A DNA stretch of 31,786 nucleotides from Saprospiraceae bacterium UBA7328 (GCA_002471345.1 DKPS01000022.1:1-31786), one strand, 5' to 3'; positions 16,660 to 23,746 are shown, counted from the first letter of the stretch. Notes: generated from the sequence alone by a model not told the origin. Numbers and translations: made by a program.

Positions 16660-16998
16660 TTATATCCAAAGACAATCTTGAAAATCTGTAGCCATGTGAA
16701 AGAGCAATCCAACTGCCCAAATCCTACTTTTTCTTGGAAATAATAGAAAGAAATAAATACCAATAGCATAATAGGAATGTAAAGGATGAAATCCAATGCT
16801 ACACCTGTCAGGTATAAAGACATTTGGGTAAGCCAATAAATGATCCAAATCAACCAACATAGTGGCTAGAAGAATGAAGTAGATCTTTCTCCAATCGGAT
16901 TTGAAAAAGACTTTGGCAATAAAATACGGAGCAACAAAGTGTAATCCATAGTGGATAAAAAGTCTTATAAATTCTTGAGTGTCAATAGTAATTTTGAT
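16660..16998 (-). CDS. DUF6122-like membrane protein without a standard start codon
   Basis: The frame reads from a TAA at 16999-17001 to a stop at 16660 and codes 112 residues with about three hydrophobic segments. Recognisable pieces are FIRLFIHYGLHFVAPYFIAK, then the strongly patterned LLATMLVDLDHLLAYPN, DRCSIGFHPLHSYYA and GLLFHMATDFQDCLW, which match my recollection of DUF6122, a small Bacteroidota membrane family with conserved D, H and C residues; its function is unknown. No ATG, GTG or TTG precedes the conserved region. The first codon after the in-frame stop is ATC (16998), giving IKITIDTQEF, so ATC or a nearby ATT may serve as start, or an ATG was mutated. The internal ATG at 16860 would drop 46 conserved residues. 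It begins 6 bases after the methyltransferase stop and is probably the last gene of that operon. Confidence 0.65.
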   Translation of the reverse strand: MKITIDTQEFIRLFIHYGLHFVAPYFIAKVFFKSDWRKIYFILLATMLVDLDHLLAYPNVFIPDRCSIGFHPLHSYYAIGIYFFLLFPRKSRIWAVGLLFHMATDFQDCLWI

Positions 16999-17004
16999 TT
17001 AATA

Positions 17005-17631
17005 TTATACGGGCTTTTCACCTTTGGCCATGAAGATACTCACCTTTGCTTCAGAATCACTGCTAGAAGACGAAGCACAACAATCAGCTCCTACACAATC
17101 TATCTCTACATTTATAAATCCAGCCTCAGTCATCCATTTCGTAATGTCCTCTCTTTTGAATCCCATCCATTTATCATGCTGTTCTGTTACAAGGAACTCA
17201 TTTTCATGTTCATCTAGATCCGTAAATATCCATTGCCCTCCTGGTTTTACAATTCTATATGCCTCCTTTATGGTTTTTGGAGGATGATCTACATGATGAA
17301 GAAACATATTAGCAATAGCAAGGTCTATAGAATTATCCTGGAGAGGTATAGAACCTCCATCTCCTTTCAAATAATCAATTCGATCTTCTCCAAGCTTACT
17401 TTTCATCATATCGAGCATTTCTTGAGATTGGTCAATCGCTGTGACTTTTACATCTCGATCTGCTAGACCTTCAGTAAGGTACCCCGCTCCACATCCTAAA
17501 TCTGCTACTGTTTTGATCTGAGACCAATTCGCATTTTGATAAATTGTTTTTCTTGGGCTTTCGCCAAAAAAAGAATCGGCCATCTGATCCCATTCTGAAG
17601 CTACTTCTTTGAAATATTGCACAGAACTCAT
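17005..17631 (-). CDS. Class I SAM-dependent methyltransferase with cysteine-rich C-terminus
   Basis: A 208-residue cytoplasmic methyltransferase of the Methyltransf_11/UbiE type. SAM-binding motif I is VADLGCGAGYLT (residues 42-53); the acidic end of strand 2 is TAIDQSQEML (64-73), motif III is DLAIANMFLHHVDHP, and KPGGQWIFTD is motif IV. The tail is unusual: DCVGADCCASSSSSDSEAKVSIFMAKGE places Cys179, Cys184 and Cys185 in the last beta-hairpin, a spot where arsenic- or metal-linked methyltransferases carry cysteines. It is not a canonical ArsM because the N-terminal ArsM cysteines are missing. The gene follows the 20-residue Cys-rich peptide (76 bases, with a strong hairpin between) and the AbrB-like gene, so a thiol or metal(loid) substrate is suggested; that is inference. 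Confidence 0.8.
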   Translation of the reverse strand: MSSVQYFKEVASEWDQMADSFFGESPRKTIYQNANWSQIKTVADLGCGAGYLTEGLADRDVKVTAIDQSQEMLDMMKSKLGEDRIDYLKGDGGSIPLQDNSIDLAIANMFLHHVDHPPKTIKEAYRIVKPGGQWIFTDLDEHENEFLVTEQHDKWMGFKREDITKWMTEAGFINVEIDCVGADCCASSSSSDSEAKVSIFMAKGEKPV

Positions 17632-17668
17632 TTATATTTGTTTAGACGTTTGTATAATGTCAAAATGG

Positions 17669-17693
17669 GGGCCGCAATATTTAATCGCGGCCC
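17669..17693 (-). other. Strong intercistronic hairpin ahead of the methyltransferase gene
   Basis: GGGCCGC at 17669-17675 pairs with GCGGCCC at 17687-17693; three more pairs (A-T, T-A and a G-T wobble) extend the stem to about ten pairs with a five-base loop. It is the most GC-rich structure in a low-GC region. On the minus strand only a weak CATTTTG follows, so it could be an inefficient terminator, an attenuator or an mRNA-stabilising element setting the ratio between the upstream peptide and the methyltransferase. Confidence 0.6.
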
Positions 17694-17707
17694 TCCTCCT
17701 TTAGTAA

Positions 17708-17770
17708 TTAGCAGCAAGGGAAGTCGCAACATCCCACACCACAGATCACTGTAAATAAAATAGATAACAT
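17708..17770 (-). CDS. 20-residue cysteine-rich micropeptide
   Basis: A tiny ORF on the minus strand from ATG (17770) to TAA (17708) encodes MLSILFTVICGVGCCDFPCC: a hydrophobic N-terminal half and five cysteines at positions 10, 14, 15, 19 and 20. It lies 32 bases after the stop of the AbrB-like gene and 76 bases before the methyltransferase, in the same direction, so it is positioned as the middle gene of that operon. The tandem CC pairs echo the CC pairs in both neighbours (Cys9-Cys10 and Cys57-Cys58 in the AbrB-like protein, Cys184-Cys185 in the methyltransferase). It could be a membrane-associated metal or metalloid ligand, or a leader peptide whose Cys codons sense cysteine supply ahead of the downstream hairpin. 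Expression is unproven and no family is known to me. Confidence 0.55.
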   Translation of the reverse strand: MLSILFTVICGVGCCDFPCC

Positions 17771-17802
17771 ATTAAAAATATTAAGTGGTTAAGTAAAAAA
17801 AA

Positions 17803-18060
17803 TTAACCATCGACGATTTCCGCAAACATTGGCCCCAAAACCTGTTGTACCATTCCTTTCAGTTGATCAGTCTTCATCAGAGTAAAGCAACATGGTGATC
17901 CATTCTCATCTGAATCACCACAAGACATCAAAGCAAATTTGTCACCTGATGCTAAATTGAACTTCTTTCTCACGTCCTTAGGAATGATAATTTGCCCTCT
18001 TTCATCCAGACTGACTACCGCTTCTATCTGACAACAAGGCGTTTTCTGATTATTAGCCAT
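17803..18060 (-). CDS. AbrB-like DNA-binding protein resembling HgcAB-associated proteins
   Basis: An 85-residue protein with a SpoVT/AbrB swapped-hairpin fold: IEAVVSLDERGQIIIPKDVRKKFNLASGDKFALM (residues 12-45). Cysteine pairs flank it: CCQ at 9-10, Cys47 and CC at 57-58, followed by LMKTDQLKGMVQQVLGPM. This layout matches my recollection of the HgcAB-associated protein group, named from its neighbourhood to mercury-methylation genes, but common without them; hgcA and hgcB are not in this window. The start is ATG 18060; the upstream in-frame ATG at 18105 would translate straight through the palindrome at 18067-18090 and is rejected. It heads a leftward operon with the Cys-rich peptide, methyltransferase and DUF6122-like gene. 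A role as thiol- or metal-responsive autoregulator is plausible but inferred. Confidence 0.8.
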   Translation of the reverse strand: MANNQKTPCCQIEAVVSLDERGQIIIPKDVRKKFNLASGDKFALMSCGDSDENGSPCCFTLMKTDQLKGMVQQVLGPMFAEIVDG

Positions 18061-18066
18061 TTTAAT

Positions 18067-18090
18067 AATTTTCTGAAATTTCAGAAAATT
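18067..18090. promoter_or_regulatory. Perfect 24-nt palindrome, probable operator
   Basis: Half-site AATTTTCTGAAA followed directly by its exact reverse complement, with no spacer and no mismatch. It ends seven bases before the ATG of the AbrB-like gene and another half-site fragment, TTCTGA, follows at its far side on the minus strand. A symmetric site of this length so close to the start codon of an AbrB-fold gene suggests autoregulation. It could also fold as an mRNA hairpin masking translation start. It sits in the 179-base spacer shared with the rightward VWA operon and might control both directions. Confidence 0.6.
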
Positions 18091-18102
18091 CTGATAAAGA
18101 TG

Positions 18103-18131
18103 CAAATGTGATCTTCAGATTATATCGCAAT
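18103..18131 (-). promoter_or_regulatory. Candidate promoter of the AbrB-like operon
   Basis: On the minus strand ATTG (18131-18128) is followed after 17 bases by CACATTTG (18110-18103), one mismatch from the Bacteroidota -7 element TAnnTTTG. Transcription would begin near 18096, placing the 24-nt palindrome just downstream of the start site, where a bound repressor would block elongation. Confidence 0.4.
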
Positions 18132-18239
18132 TGACTAATCATAGGGTTAACAATGACTCACTTTCCAGAATAATAGCTTTCATTTATAACTTTTCTTCTT
18201 TTCTTTAGTTATTAAAATATCTAGATAACCAGAGATTTT

Positions 18240-19340
18240 ATGATAGGGTGGGAATTTGGCAAGTATGTACCAAAGGGGGATGAAAATGATCCTTTCAAAC
18301 GGTTACTGAATATATTCAAAGATTTACTAGTGTATACATCTGGAGATGTATCAGAAGCACTGACTTGGCTCACACAGTTAGATAAGCAGTATAATCTCAC
18401 TGATGACAACTATGGTATAGCGGATTTCATCCAAGATCTGATAGATAAGGGGTATATAGCTGATCAAGGTCAAAAAGGTTCAGGGGGAATGGGCCCTACA
18501 GCCAAAATGGAAATAGAACTCAGAAAGAAAGCTCTTGACGATATTTTTGATGACCTTAAAAAATCAGGGACGGGTAATCATACGACTAAGGTGATTGGAC
18601 GAGGAGATGAGCATACATCAGAATTGAGACCATTTGAATTTGGAGATGCCTTAGATAACATAGCCATATCAGAATCAATAAAGAATGCTCATATCAATCA
18701 CGGTATAGACGATTTTACATTGACTCAGGATGATTTAGAAGTTCATGAGACTTTTTATAAGACACAGACGAGCACAGTCTTGATGATAGATATTTCACAT
18801 TCTATGATTCTATATGGAGAAGACAGAATTACACCTGCCAAAAAGGTGGCGATGGCATTGGCTGAACTTATCAAAACTAGATACCCTAAAGACACTCTAG
18901 ATATTATAGTATTTGGGAATGATGCATGGAAGATCGAAATCAAAGATTTACCTTACCTGCAAGTCGGACCTTATCATACCAATACTGTAGCTGGATTGGA
19001 TTTGGCTATGAATATTTTAAGAAGAAGAAAGAGTACGAATAAGCAGATCATGATGATCACAGATGGAAAGCCAACATGCATCAAAAAAGGTAAAAAGTAT
19101 TATAAAAATGCATTCGGACTTGATAGTAAAATATTAAATAGAACCTTAGGAATAGCAGTAAAATGTAGAAAACTAAATATTCCTATCACCACTTTTATGA
19201 TAGCAAGTGATCCATACCTCAGAAGTTTTGTGGATCAATTCACCAGGGCTAATCAGGGAAAGGCATTTTATAGTTCTTTAAAAGGCTTAGGTGAGTTTAT
19301 TTTCAGGGACTACAAAGAGAATAAAAGAAAACGCAAATAG
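18240..19340 (+). CDS. VWA-domain protein (CoxE/YehP-like) partnered with a MoxR-like ATPase
   Basis: A 366-residue soluble protein. The C-terminal half (about 175-360) is a von Willebrand factor A domain with an intact MIDAS metal site: DISHS at 184-188, Thr247/Thr249 in HTNTVAGLD, and Asp275 in MMITDGKP. The N-terminal half is mostly helical with a glycine-rich linker (GQKGSGGMG, about 77-85) and no motif I know. No signal peptide or membrane segment is seen. VWA proteins of this type work with MoxR-family AAA+ ATPases in metal-centre insertion or complex remodelling, and such an ATPase lies 33 bases downstream. It is the first gene of the rightward operon, 179 bases from the divergent AbrB-like gene. 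The substrate complex is unknown. Confidence 0.85.
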   Translation: MIGWEFGKYVPKGDENDPFKRLLNIFKDLLVYTSGDVSEALTWLTQLDKQYNLTDDNYGIADFIQDLIDKGYIADQGQKGSGGMGPTAKMEIELRKKALDDIFDDLKKSGTGNHTTKVIGRGDEHTSELRPFEFGDALDNIAISESIKNAHINHGIDDFTLTQDDLEVHETFYKTQTSTVLMIDISHSMILYGEDRITPAKKVAMALAELIKTRYPKDTLDIIVFGNDAWKIEIKDLPYLQVGPYHTNTVAGLDLAMNILRRRKSTNKQIMMITDGKPTCIKKGKKYYKNAFGLDSKILNRTLGIAVKCRKLNIPITTFMIASDPYLRSFVDQFTRANQGKAFYSSLKGLGEFIFRDYKENKRKRK

Positions 19341-19373
19341 CACTCCTAGTATAAAATCGAATAAAAATTTAAT

Positions 19374-20858
19374 TTGGAAATAACGAAAATTAAGACTTTA
19401 GGTCAATTGAAAAAATCAGGTTATAAGTCTCTTTCTGTAAAAGAAGAGATGAGGAAAAACTTGATAGAAAAACTGGAATCAGGACAGACCGTTTTTGAAG
19501 GTATAGTGGGATTTGAGGATACCGTTATCCCTGATTTAGAAAGAGCAATATTATCTAGACACAACATTCTTCTATTAGGACTAAGGGGGCAAGCAAAGAC
19601 GCGTATTGCGCGGCTCATGACACAACTATTGGATGAATATATGCCTATTGTAGAAGGGTCTGATATCAATGATGATCCATTGATGCCTTTGAGCAGATAT
19701 GGTCGAGATAGGGTAGAGGAACTAGGTGATAAGACTCCTATTTCTTGGGTGCATAGAGATGATAGATTTGTAGAAAAACTGGCTACTCCTGATGTGAGTG
19801 TTGCTGACCTTATTGGTGATATAGATCCTATAAAAGCAGCGAGCCTCAAACTTAATTATTCTGATGAGAGGGTGATTCACTTTGGATTAGTACCAAGGGC
19901 TAATAGGTCCATTTTTATTATAAATGAATTGCCAGATTTACAACCTAGAATTCAGGTTTCTCTTTTTAATATTTTACAAGAAGGTGATCTGCAGATTAGA
20001 GGATTTAAACTCAGATTTCCTTTGGATATTCAGTTTGTTTTCACTGCTAATCCTGAGGACTACACTAACAGAGGAAGCATCGTTACTCCACTTAAGGACC
20101 GGATAGAGTCGCAGATATTGACACACTATCCAAGATCATTGGATATAGCGGAATCTATTACTGCTCAAGAGGCATCCATCACTGATGATCAGAAGAAGAA
20201 AATTGTCATATCTGACGAGATCAAAAACTTGTTGGAACTGATATCATTTCAGGCAAGAGAGTCAGATTATGTAGATGAAAAAAGTGGAATATCTGCTCGT
20301 ATGAGCATTACTGCCATGGAAAATCTCATGAGTGCTTCTGAGAGACGGATGCTGATCAATAAAGAGAAGAAAACATCAGTACGTATCACTGACTTCTGGG
20401 GCATTATTCCTTCCCTCACAGGTAAAATGGAATTGGTATATGAAGGAGAACAAGAAGGACCTTATAATGTGGCATTACACCTACTCAGTAGTGCAATCAA
20501 AGAAAAATTTGATGAACATTTTATGAATCCTGACGAAGCCATGAAAATGAATGATAAGGACCCATATGGTGTTATTAAAGTATGGTTTTCTGGGAATAAT
20601 AAGGTAGACTTCTTAGTTGATGATTCTGATAAAGACCATCTAGCAAAACTCAATTCTGTACAAGGCTTAAAAAAACTAGTGCAGTCAAAAAAGGTGGCGA
20701 AAAAGGATGAAGTTTTCTTTATGGAGTTGGCACTTCATGGGCTTGCAGAATATGAGGTGATAGGTAAGACTTTAGTAGATTCTAATATGACATTTGTTGA
20801 TCCATTGGCATCAATGTTGGATGATATGGAAGAGGATGGTGATTTACTTAACTTTTAG
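19374..20858 (+). CDS. MoxR/ChlI-like AAA+ ATPase
   Basis: A 494-residue AAA+ protein starting with TTG at 19374; the conserved-looking opening KIKTLGQLKKSGYKSLSVKEE supports this over the later ATG at 19449. An AAA domain follows FEGIVGFEDTVIPDLERAIL. The Walker A motif is atypical, GLRGQAKT (residues 69-76), in place of GPPGTGKT, and the Walker B motif reads IFIINELPDL, with Asn where Asp is usual before the catalytic Glu. The sensor region FVFTANPEDYTNRGSIVTPLKDRIESQI matches the magnesium chelatase ChlI/BchI and MoxR group. A long C-terminal helical extension follows (about 300-494). It lies between the VWA gene and the phosphatase-like gene, with gaps of 33 and 18 bases, so the three form one operon. 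It probably acts as a chaperone-like remodeller with the VWA protein. Confidence 0.87.
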   Translation: MEITKIKTLGQLKKSGYKSLSVKEEMRKNLIEKLESGQTVFEGIVGFEDTVIPDLERAILSRHNILLLGLRGQAKTRIARLMTQLLDEYMPIVEGSDINDDPLMPLSRYGRDRVEELGDKTPISWVHRDDRFVEKLATPDVSVADLIGDIDPIKAASLKLNYSDERVIHFGLVPRANRSIFIINELPDLQPRIQVSLFNILQEGDLQIRGFKLRFPLDIQFVFTANPEDYTNRGSIVTPLKDRIESQILTHYPRSLDIAESITAQEASITDDQKKKIVISDEIKNLLELISFQARESDYVDEKSGISARMSITAMENLMSASERRMLINKEKKTSVRITDFWGIIPSLTGKMELVYEGEQEGPYNVALHLLSSAIKEKFDEHFMNPDEAMKMNDKDPYGVIKVWFSGNNKVDFLVDDSDKDHLAKLNSVQGLKKLVQSKKVAKKDEVFFMELALHGLAEYEVIGKTLVDSNMTFVDPLASMLDDMEEDGDLLNF

Positions 20859-20876
20859 AATGTTTAAGAAATATAA

Positions 20877-21500
20877 ATGGACGAATCTGTCAAATTATTT
20901 ATAAATGAGGTAAAACTTGAATTTGATCAGATTAACCCAATGAGGAAAAAGGAGTTGTCTTTTTTAGCTGAATTAATTCATGAAGAGCTGAAAAAAATGA
21001 GCTGTTGTAAAGTGATGTTTATCTGCACCCATAACTCAAGAAGATCACAACTAGCAGAATTTTTATTAAGAATCGTAGCTCATGATAAAGGCATAAATGG
21101 ATTAAAGACTTTTTCTGGTGGTACAGAGGCCACATCATTCAATTATAGGATGGTTACTGCTTTAGATAGTTTTGGTTTTAATTTTGACAAATCAAATGAT
21201 GTTTCTAATCCTAGATACAGTTTCCTATCTGATCATAAGGAATTGAATCAAGTCATGTTTTCCAAAGTCTATGATGATACGTCTAATCCTCAAAGCAATT
21301 ATATTGCTGTGATGGTCTGTGATCATGCGGATCAAAATTGCCCAATTGTGAGTGGAGCTTCTCACCGTATTTCATTGCCTTATATTGATCCTAAGCATTC
21401 AGATGACTCACCTGAGGAAGCAGATTCTTATGTTAGTAAGGTTAGAGAGATAGGAAGGGAAATACTATATCTGTGTAAGGAGATTAGCGAAGAGGTTTGA
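20877..21500 (+). CDS. Arsenate reductase / low-molecular-weight phosphatase-like protein
   Basis: A 207-residue protein with the LMW protein-tyrosine-phosphatase fold used by thioredoxin-coupled ArsC. The P-loop VMFICTHNSRRSQLAE provides Cys50 and Arg56 of the CX5R motif, followed by Ser57. Additional cysteines lie at 43, 44 and in VMVCDHADQNCPI, which could serve the disulphide relay of an arsenate reductase; FSGGTEATSFNYRMVTALDSFGF is also common to this branch. A helical N-terminal extension of about 43 residues ending KKMSCCKV is longer than in classic members. It is the third gene of the operon, 18 bases after the MoxR-like ATPase, which is an unusual partnership. Arsenate reduction and phosphotyrosine hydrolysis cannot be told apart by sequence here. 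Confidence 0.82.
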   Translation: MDESVKLFINEVKLEFDQINPMRKKELSFLAELIHEELKKMSCCKVMFICTHNSRRSQLAEFLLRIVAHDKGINGLKTFSGGTEATSFNYRMVTALDSFGFNFDKSNDVSNPRYSFLSDHKELNQVMFSKVYDDTSNPQSNYIAVMVCDHADQNCPIVSGASHRISLPYIDPKHSDDSPEEADSYVSKVREIGREILYLCKEISEEV

Positions 21501-21571
21501 GAATCATTTTTCATCTTATTTTCTGTTTGACATCAATTTCTATGGTCTTTTCTCCTTGTTCTAATGTCTTT

Positions 21572-22735
21572 CTAATACACTCTTCCAATCATGTCATGGT
21601 CGGCAATAGCTCTTTTCAATTCTAAAAAGTCTACTTCTCCTTGATGAGACCAAACTACATTACCCCCTGGCTCAATCAAAAGAGTATAAGGGAGTGCTCC
21701 ATTCCAGTTTTTATCTACTAGTTCTATCAATTCATATTTGTCAGTAACGGTAGAGATATAATTTTGGAGAGCTGATTCTGCTTTTACTAATATTTCTAAA
21801 GCTTTTCTTTTTTTATCAGCATTATCCAATGAAACGGATACAAACTCAAAATCTCGGGCACCAAACATCCTTTGAATCACTACAAATTCTGGATACTCTA
21901 GTCTGCAAGGTCCACACCACGAAGCCCAAAAATTTATTAACCTCAGTTTTTCAGAGCTCTCATTTGAAATAAGCTCAGTTAACCCTTCTTTTGATAGATC
22001 GTCTAATTTGACTTCTTTCTCAGACCATTCTTTGTCCACTTTAGTCTTCAGTTCTGTTTTCCATCCCCATTTAGTAGAACAACCGAAGGTTTTAGTGGTT
22101 GCTAATTCTGGAGTGCCTCCAGCTAACATTGCATCCACAGCAACTCTTAGGTCTTCAGCATTGGCCGTTCCAGGTTTTTCAGATTTATCTATCCTACCTA
22201 CATATTGGAGTATCCTTCCTTTATCAAATATAAAAACATGAGGTGTTGCTACTGGTCCATATGCGAGTGAGACTTTTTGATCATCACCATCATACAGATA
22301 AGGAAAATTGAATGCATGAGCCTCATCTCGCAATATCATTTCATCAAATTCATCTCCAAGATCTGAATAGCCCAATTCTTCATAAAGTAATCCTAAAGGA
22401 CTGTTTGGTGAGATACCTACCACCTGAACACTTTGATCTTTATAATCATTTACTATGTCTTTGATACGCTCTTCATATGCTTGTGCTGTTGGACAATGAT
22501 TGCATGTAAAAATGATAACCAAAATGTCTTTTTCAAAATCTGAAAGTGAATAGTACTTTCCATCTGTAGATGGCAAAGTAAAATCTGGAGCTTTTTCTCC
22601 GATATTTAAGGTTTTAACTTCTTGTTTAATGACTTCCTGAGGATTAGCTTTAAAGAATACAGAATCACTGGTTATATCTGTTGCACATGAGGTCAGGAGT
22701 AATGACAAAAAAGTGAAAATGGATAAAACTCTCAT
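21572..22735 (-). CDS. Lipoprotein with two fused thioredoxin-like domains (redoxin + TlpA-like)
   Basis: A 387-residue periplasmic lipoprotein; lipobox LLTSC puts the lipidated Cys at 17. The first thioredoxin-like domain (about 42-205) is of the AhpC/TSA redoxin type: EKAPDFTLPSTDGK, a CNHC pair at 78-81, VGISPNS and PHVFIFDKG. The second (about 235-380) is TlpA-like: LINFWASWCGPCRLE with Cys274 and Cys277, VSVSLDNADK, and LPYTLLIEPGG. A linker with a lone Cys (FGCSTKWGWK, Cys219) joins them. The fusion suggests a disulphide-relay or thiol-peroxidase activity with its own reductant domain. It runs opposite to the phosphatase-like gene, 71 bases apart, and is not in an obvious operon. Confidence 0.87.
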   Translation of the reverse strand: MRVLSIFTFLSLLLTSCATDITSDSVFFKANPQEVIKQEVKTLNIGEKAPDFTLPSTDGKYYSLSDFEKDILVIIFTCNHCPTAQAYEERIKDIVNDYKDQSVQVVGISPNSPLGLLYEELGYSDLGDEFDEMILRDEAHAFNFPYLYDGDDQKVSLAYGPVATPHVFIFDKGRILQYVGRIDKSEKPGTANAEDLRVAVDAMLAGGTPELATTKTFGCSTKWGWKTELKTKVDKEWSEKEVKLDDLSKEGLTELISNESSEKLRLINFWASWCGPCRLEYPEFVVIQRMFGARDFEFVSVSLDNADKKRKALEILVKAESALQNYISTVTDKYELIELVDKNWNGALPYTLLIEPGGNVVWSHQGEVDFLELKRAIADHDMIGRVY

Positions 22736-22782
22736 AATGTAGAATTAATATGATCTCAAGTTACTCAATTTAAAGATTAGTG

Positions 22783-23655
22783 CTAATTCTTACTAAGCCA
22801 TATAGACCCACCATGTTTTTCTACATCTTTCATTTTTGATGATGTGAAAAGTGGTGCTATTGTATTCCAAACATCTGGATTTTTATAGACATAGAAATTA
22901 GGCAATAGAATTTTGAAGTAGTTGGAGTTACTCAATAAGTAGGCGGCTAAGAATTCATTCTCATTATATAACCTATCACACATGAATTGAGGATAGTCAT
23001 AAGGAAGATAAATATCATGGATATGAATGACCACTCCTTTTGGAAGGCTCGGTATCAACTCATTATAAATAAAGGCACAGTCAGAATTAGGAAGAATACG
23101 ATGACTACTATCAATGAACAATATATCTCCACTTTTAAGCTGTGAAAAAACGTCATCATTAAAACTCATGTCCTCTACAGGTTTGCGAATGATCTGATCT
23201 GCAAGATGATCTATTTCACTTCTAGGATAGGGATCAATGGATATAATTTTTGTTGTCAAATCTCCTTCCCTCTTAGCTTTAAACGCAATTCTAGTAGAAT
23301 GCCCGGACCCAATTTCTAGATAAATAGATGGCTTTAGTTCTCTTATCATTCCATAGATTGAAATCATATCCAATCCGGGTAGAAAACCATTTTGCCAGTA
23401 TGGGTCAGTTTTGTTTTGTGGTTTTAATCCTATACTATCAATTTGTTCATCATAGTATAAAAATGAGTTCAGTACAGAGGAGAATTTGCTAATGTTCTTT
23501 TCAAATAAACTAGTGAGAAAAGGATTAGCTTCGAATTTTCCATTTTTATGATAACGAGGCTCAAGATTGACTTTGTAGTCGAGGAAGGCATTTTGCCATT
23601 TTGGGCTAAGGAATCTATAGATGGATTTTAGCAAGTTGATGAGCTCTTTTAACAA
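22783..23655 (-). CDS. Methyltransf_24-like class I methyltransferase
   Basis: A 290-residue cytoplasmic protein. The central region (about 95-235) has a SAM-binding fold: SIYLEIGSGHSTRIAFKAKR (motif I, about 111-130), IISIDPYPRSEID (acidic end of strand 2), KSGDILFIDSSH (motif III with Asp) and PKGVVIHIHDIYLPYDYP, which has the paired His/Asp residues often seen in Methyltransf_24 enzymes acting on small molecules or glycans. The N-terminal 90 residues are helical and not recognised. Substrate unknown. It lies upstream of purL on the opposite strand and 47 bases from the thioredoxin fusion gene in the same direction; the two may share a transcript, though no functional link is evident. Confidence 0.78.
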   Translation of the reverse strand: MLKELINLLKSIYRFLSPKWQNAFLDYKVNLEPRYHKNGKFEANPFLTSLFEKNISKFSSVLNSFLYYDEQIDSIGLKPQNKTDPYWQNGFLPGLDMISIYGMIRELKPSIYLEIGSGHSTRIAFKAKREGDLTTKIISIDPYPRSEIDHLADQIIRKPVEDMSFNDDVFSQLKSGDILFIDSSHRILPNSDCAFIYNELIPSLPKGVVIHIHDIYLPYDYPQFMCDRLYNENEFLAAYLLSNSNYFKILLPNFYVYKNPDVWNTIAPLFTSSKMKDVEKHGGSIWLSKN

Positions 23656-23688
23656 ATATGAGAAATAAGGTTTCTATCCTAATCATTT

Positions 23689-23721
23689 TCAAATTAAAAA
23701 AATAAAATATATCTAAATTCG
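23689..23721 (+). promoter_or_regulatory. Candidate purL promoter
   Basis: TAAATTCG at 23714-23721 is one base from the Bacteroidota -7 consensus TAnnTTTG, and a weak TTTTC lies near 23686-23690 at the expected distance. Transcription would begin about 20 bases ahead of the purL ATG at 23747. Confidence 0.35.
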
Positions 23722-23746
23722 CACCTTAATTAGCACTTACATCTGA

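Noticed and set aside
16569..16853. 94-codon hydrophobic ORF overlapping the DUF6122-like gene
   Set aside because: The other frame carries the conserved D, H and C pattern of DUF6122, while this one is only hydrophobic by frame-shadowing.
17005..17631. Arsenite methyltransferase ArsM
   Set aside because: The protein is shorter and lacks the N-terminal catalytic cysteines of ArsM; only the C-terminal Cys cluster is suggestive.
18061..18105. 15-residue N-terminal extension of the AbrB-like protein
   Set aside because: It is a translation of the palindrome region; the family begins close to the CC motif at ATG 18060.
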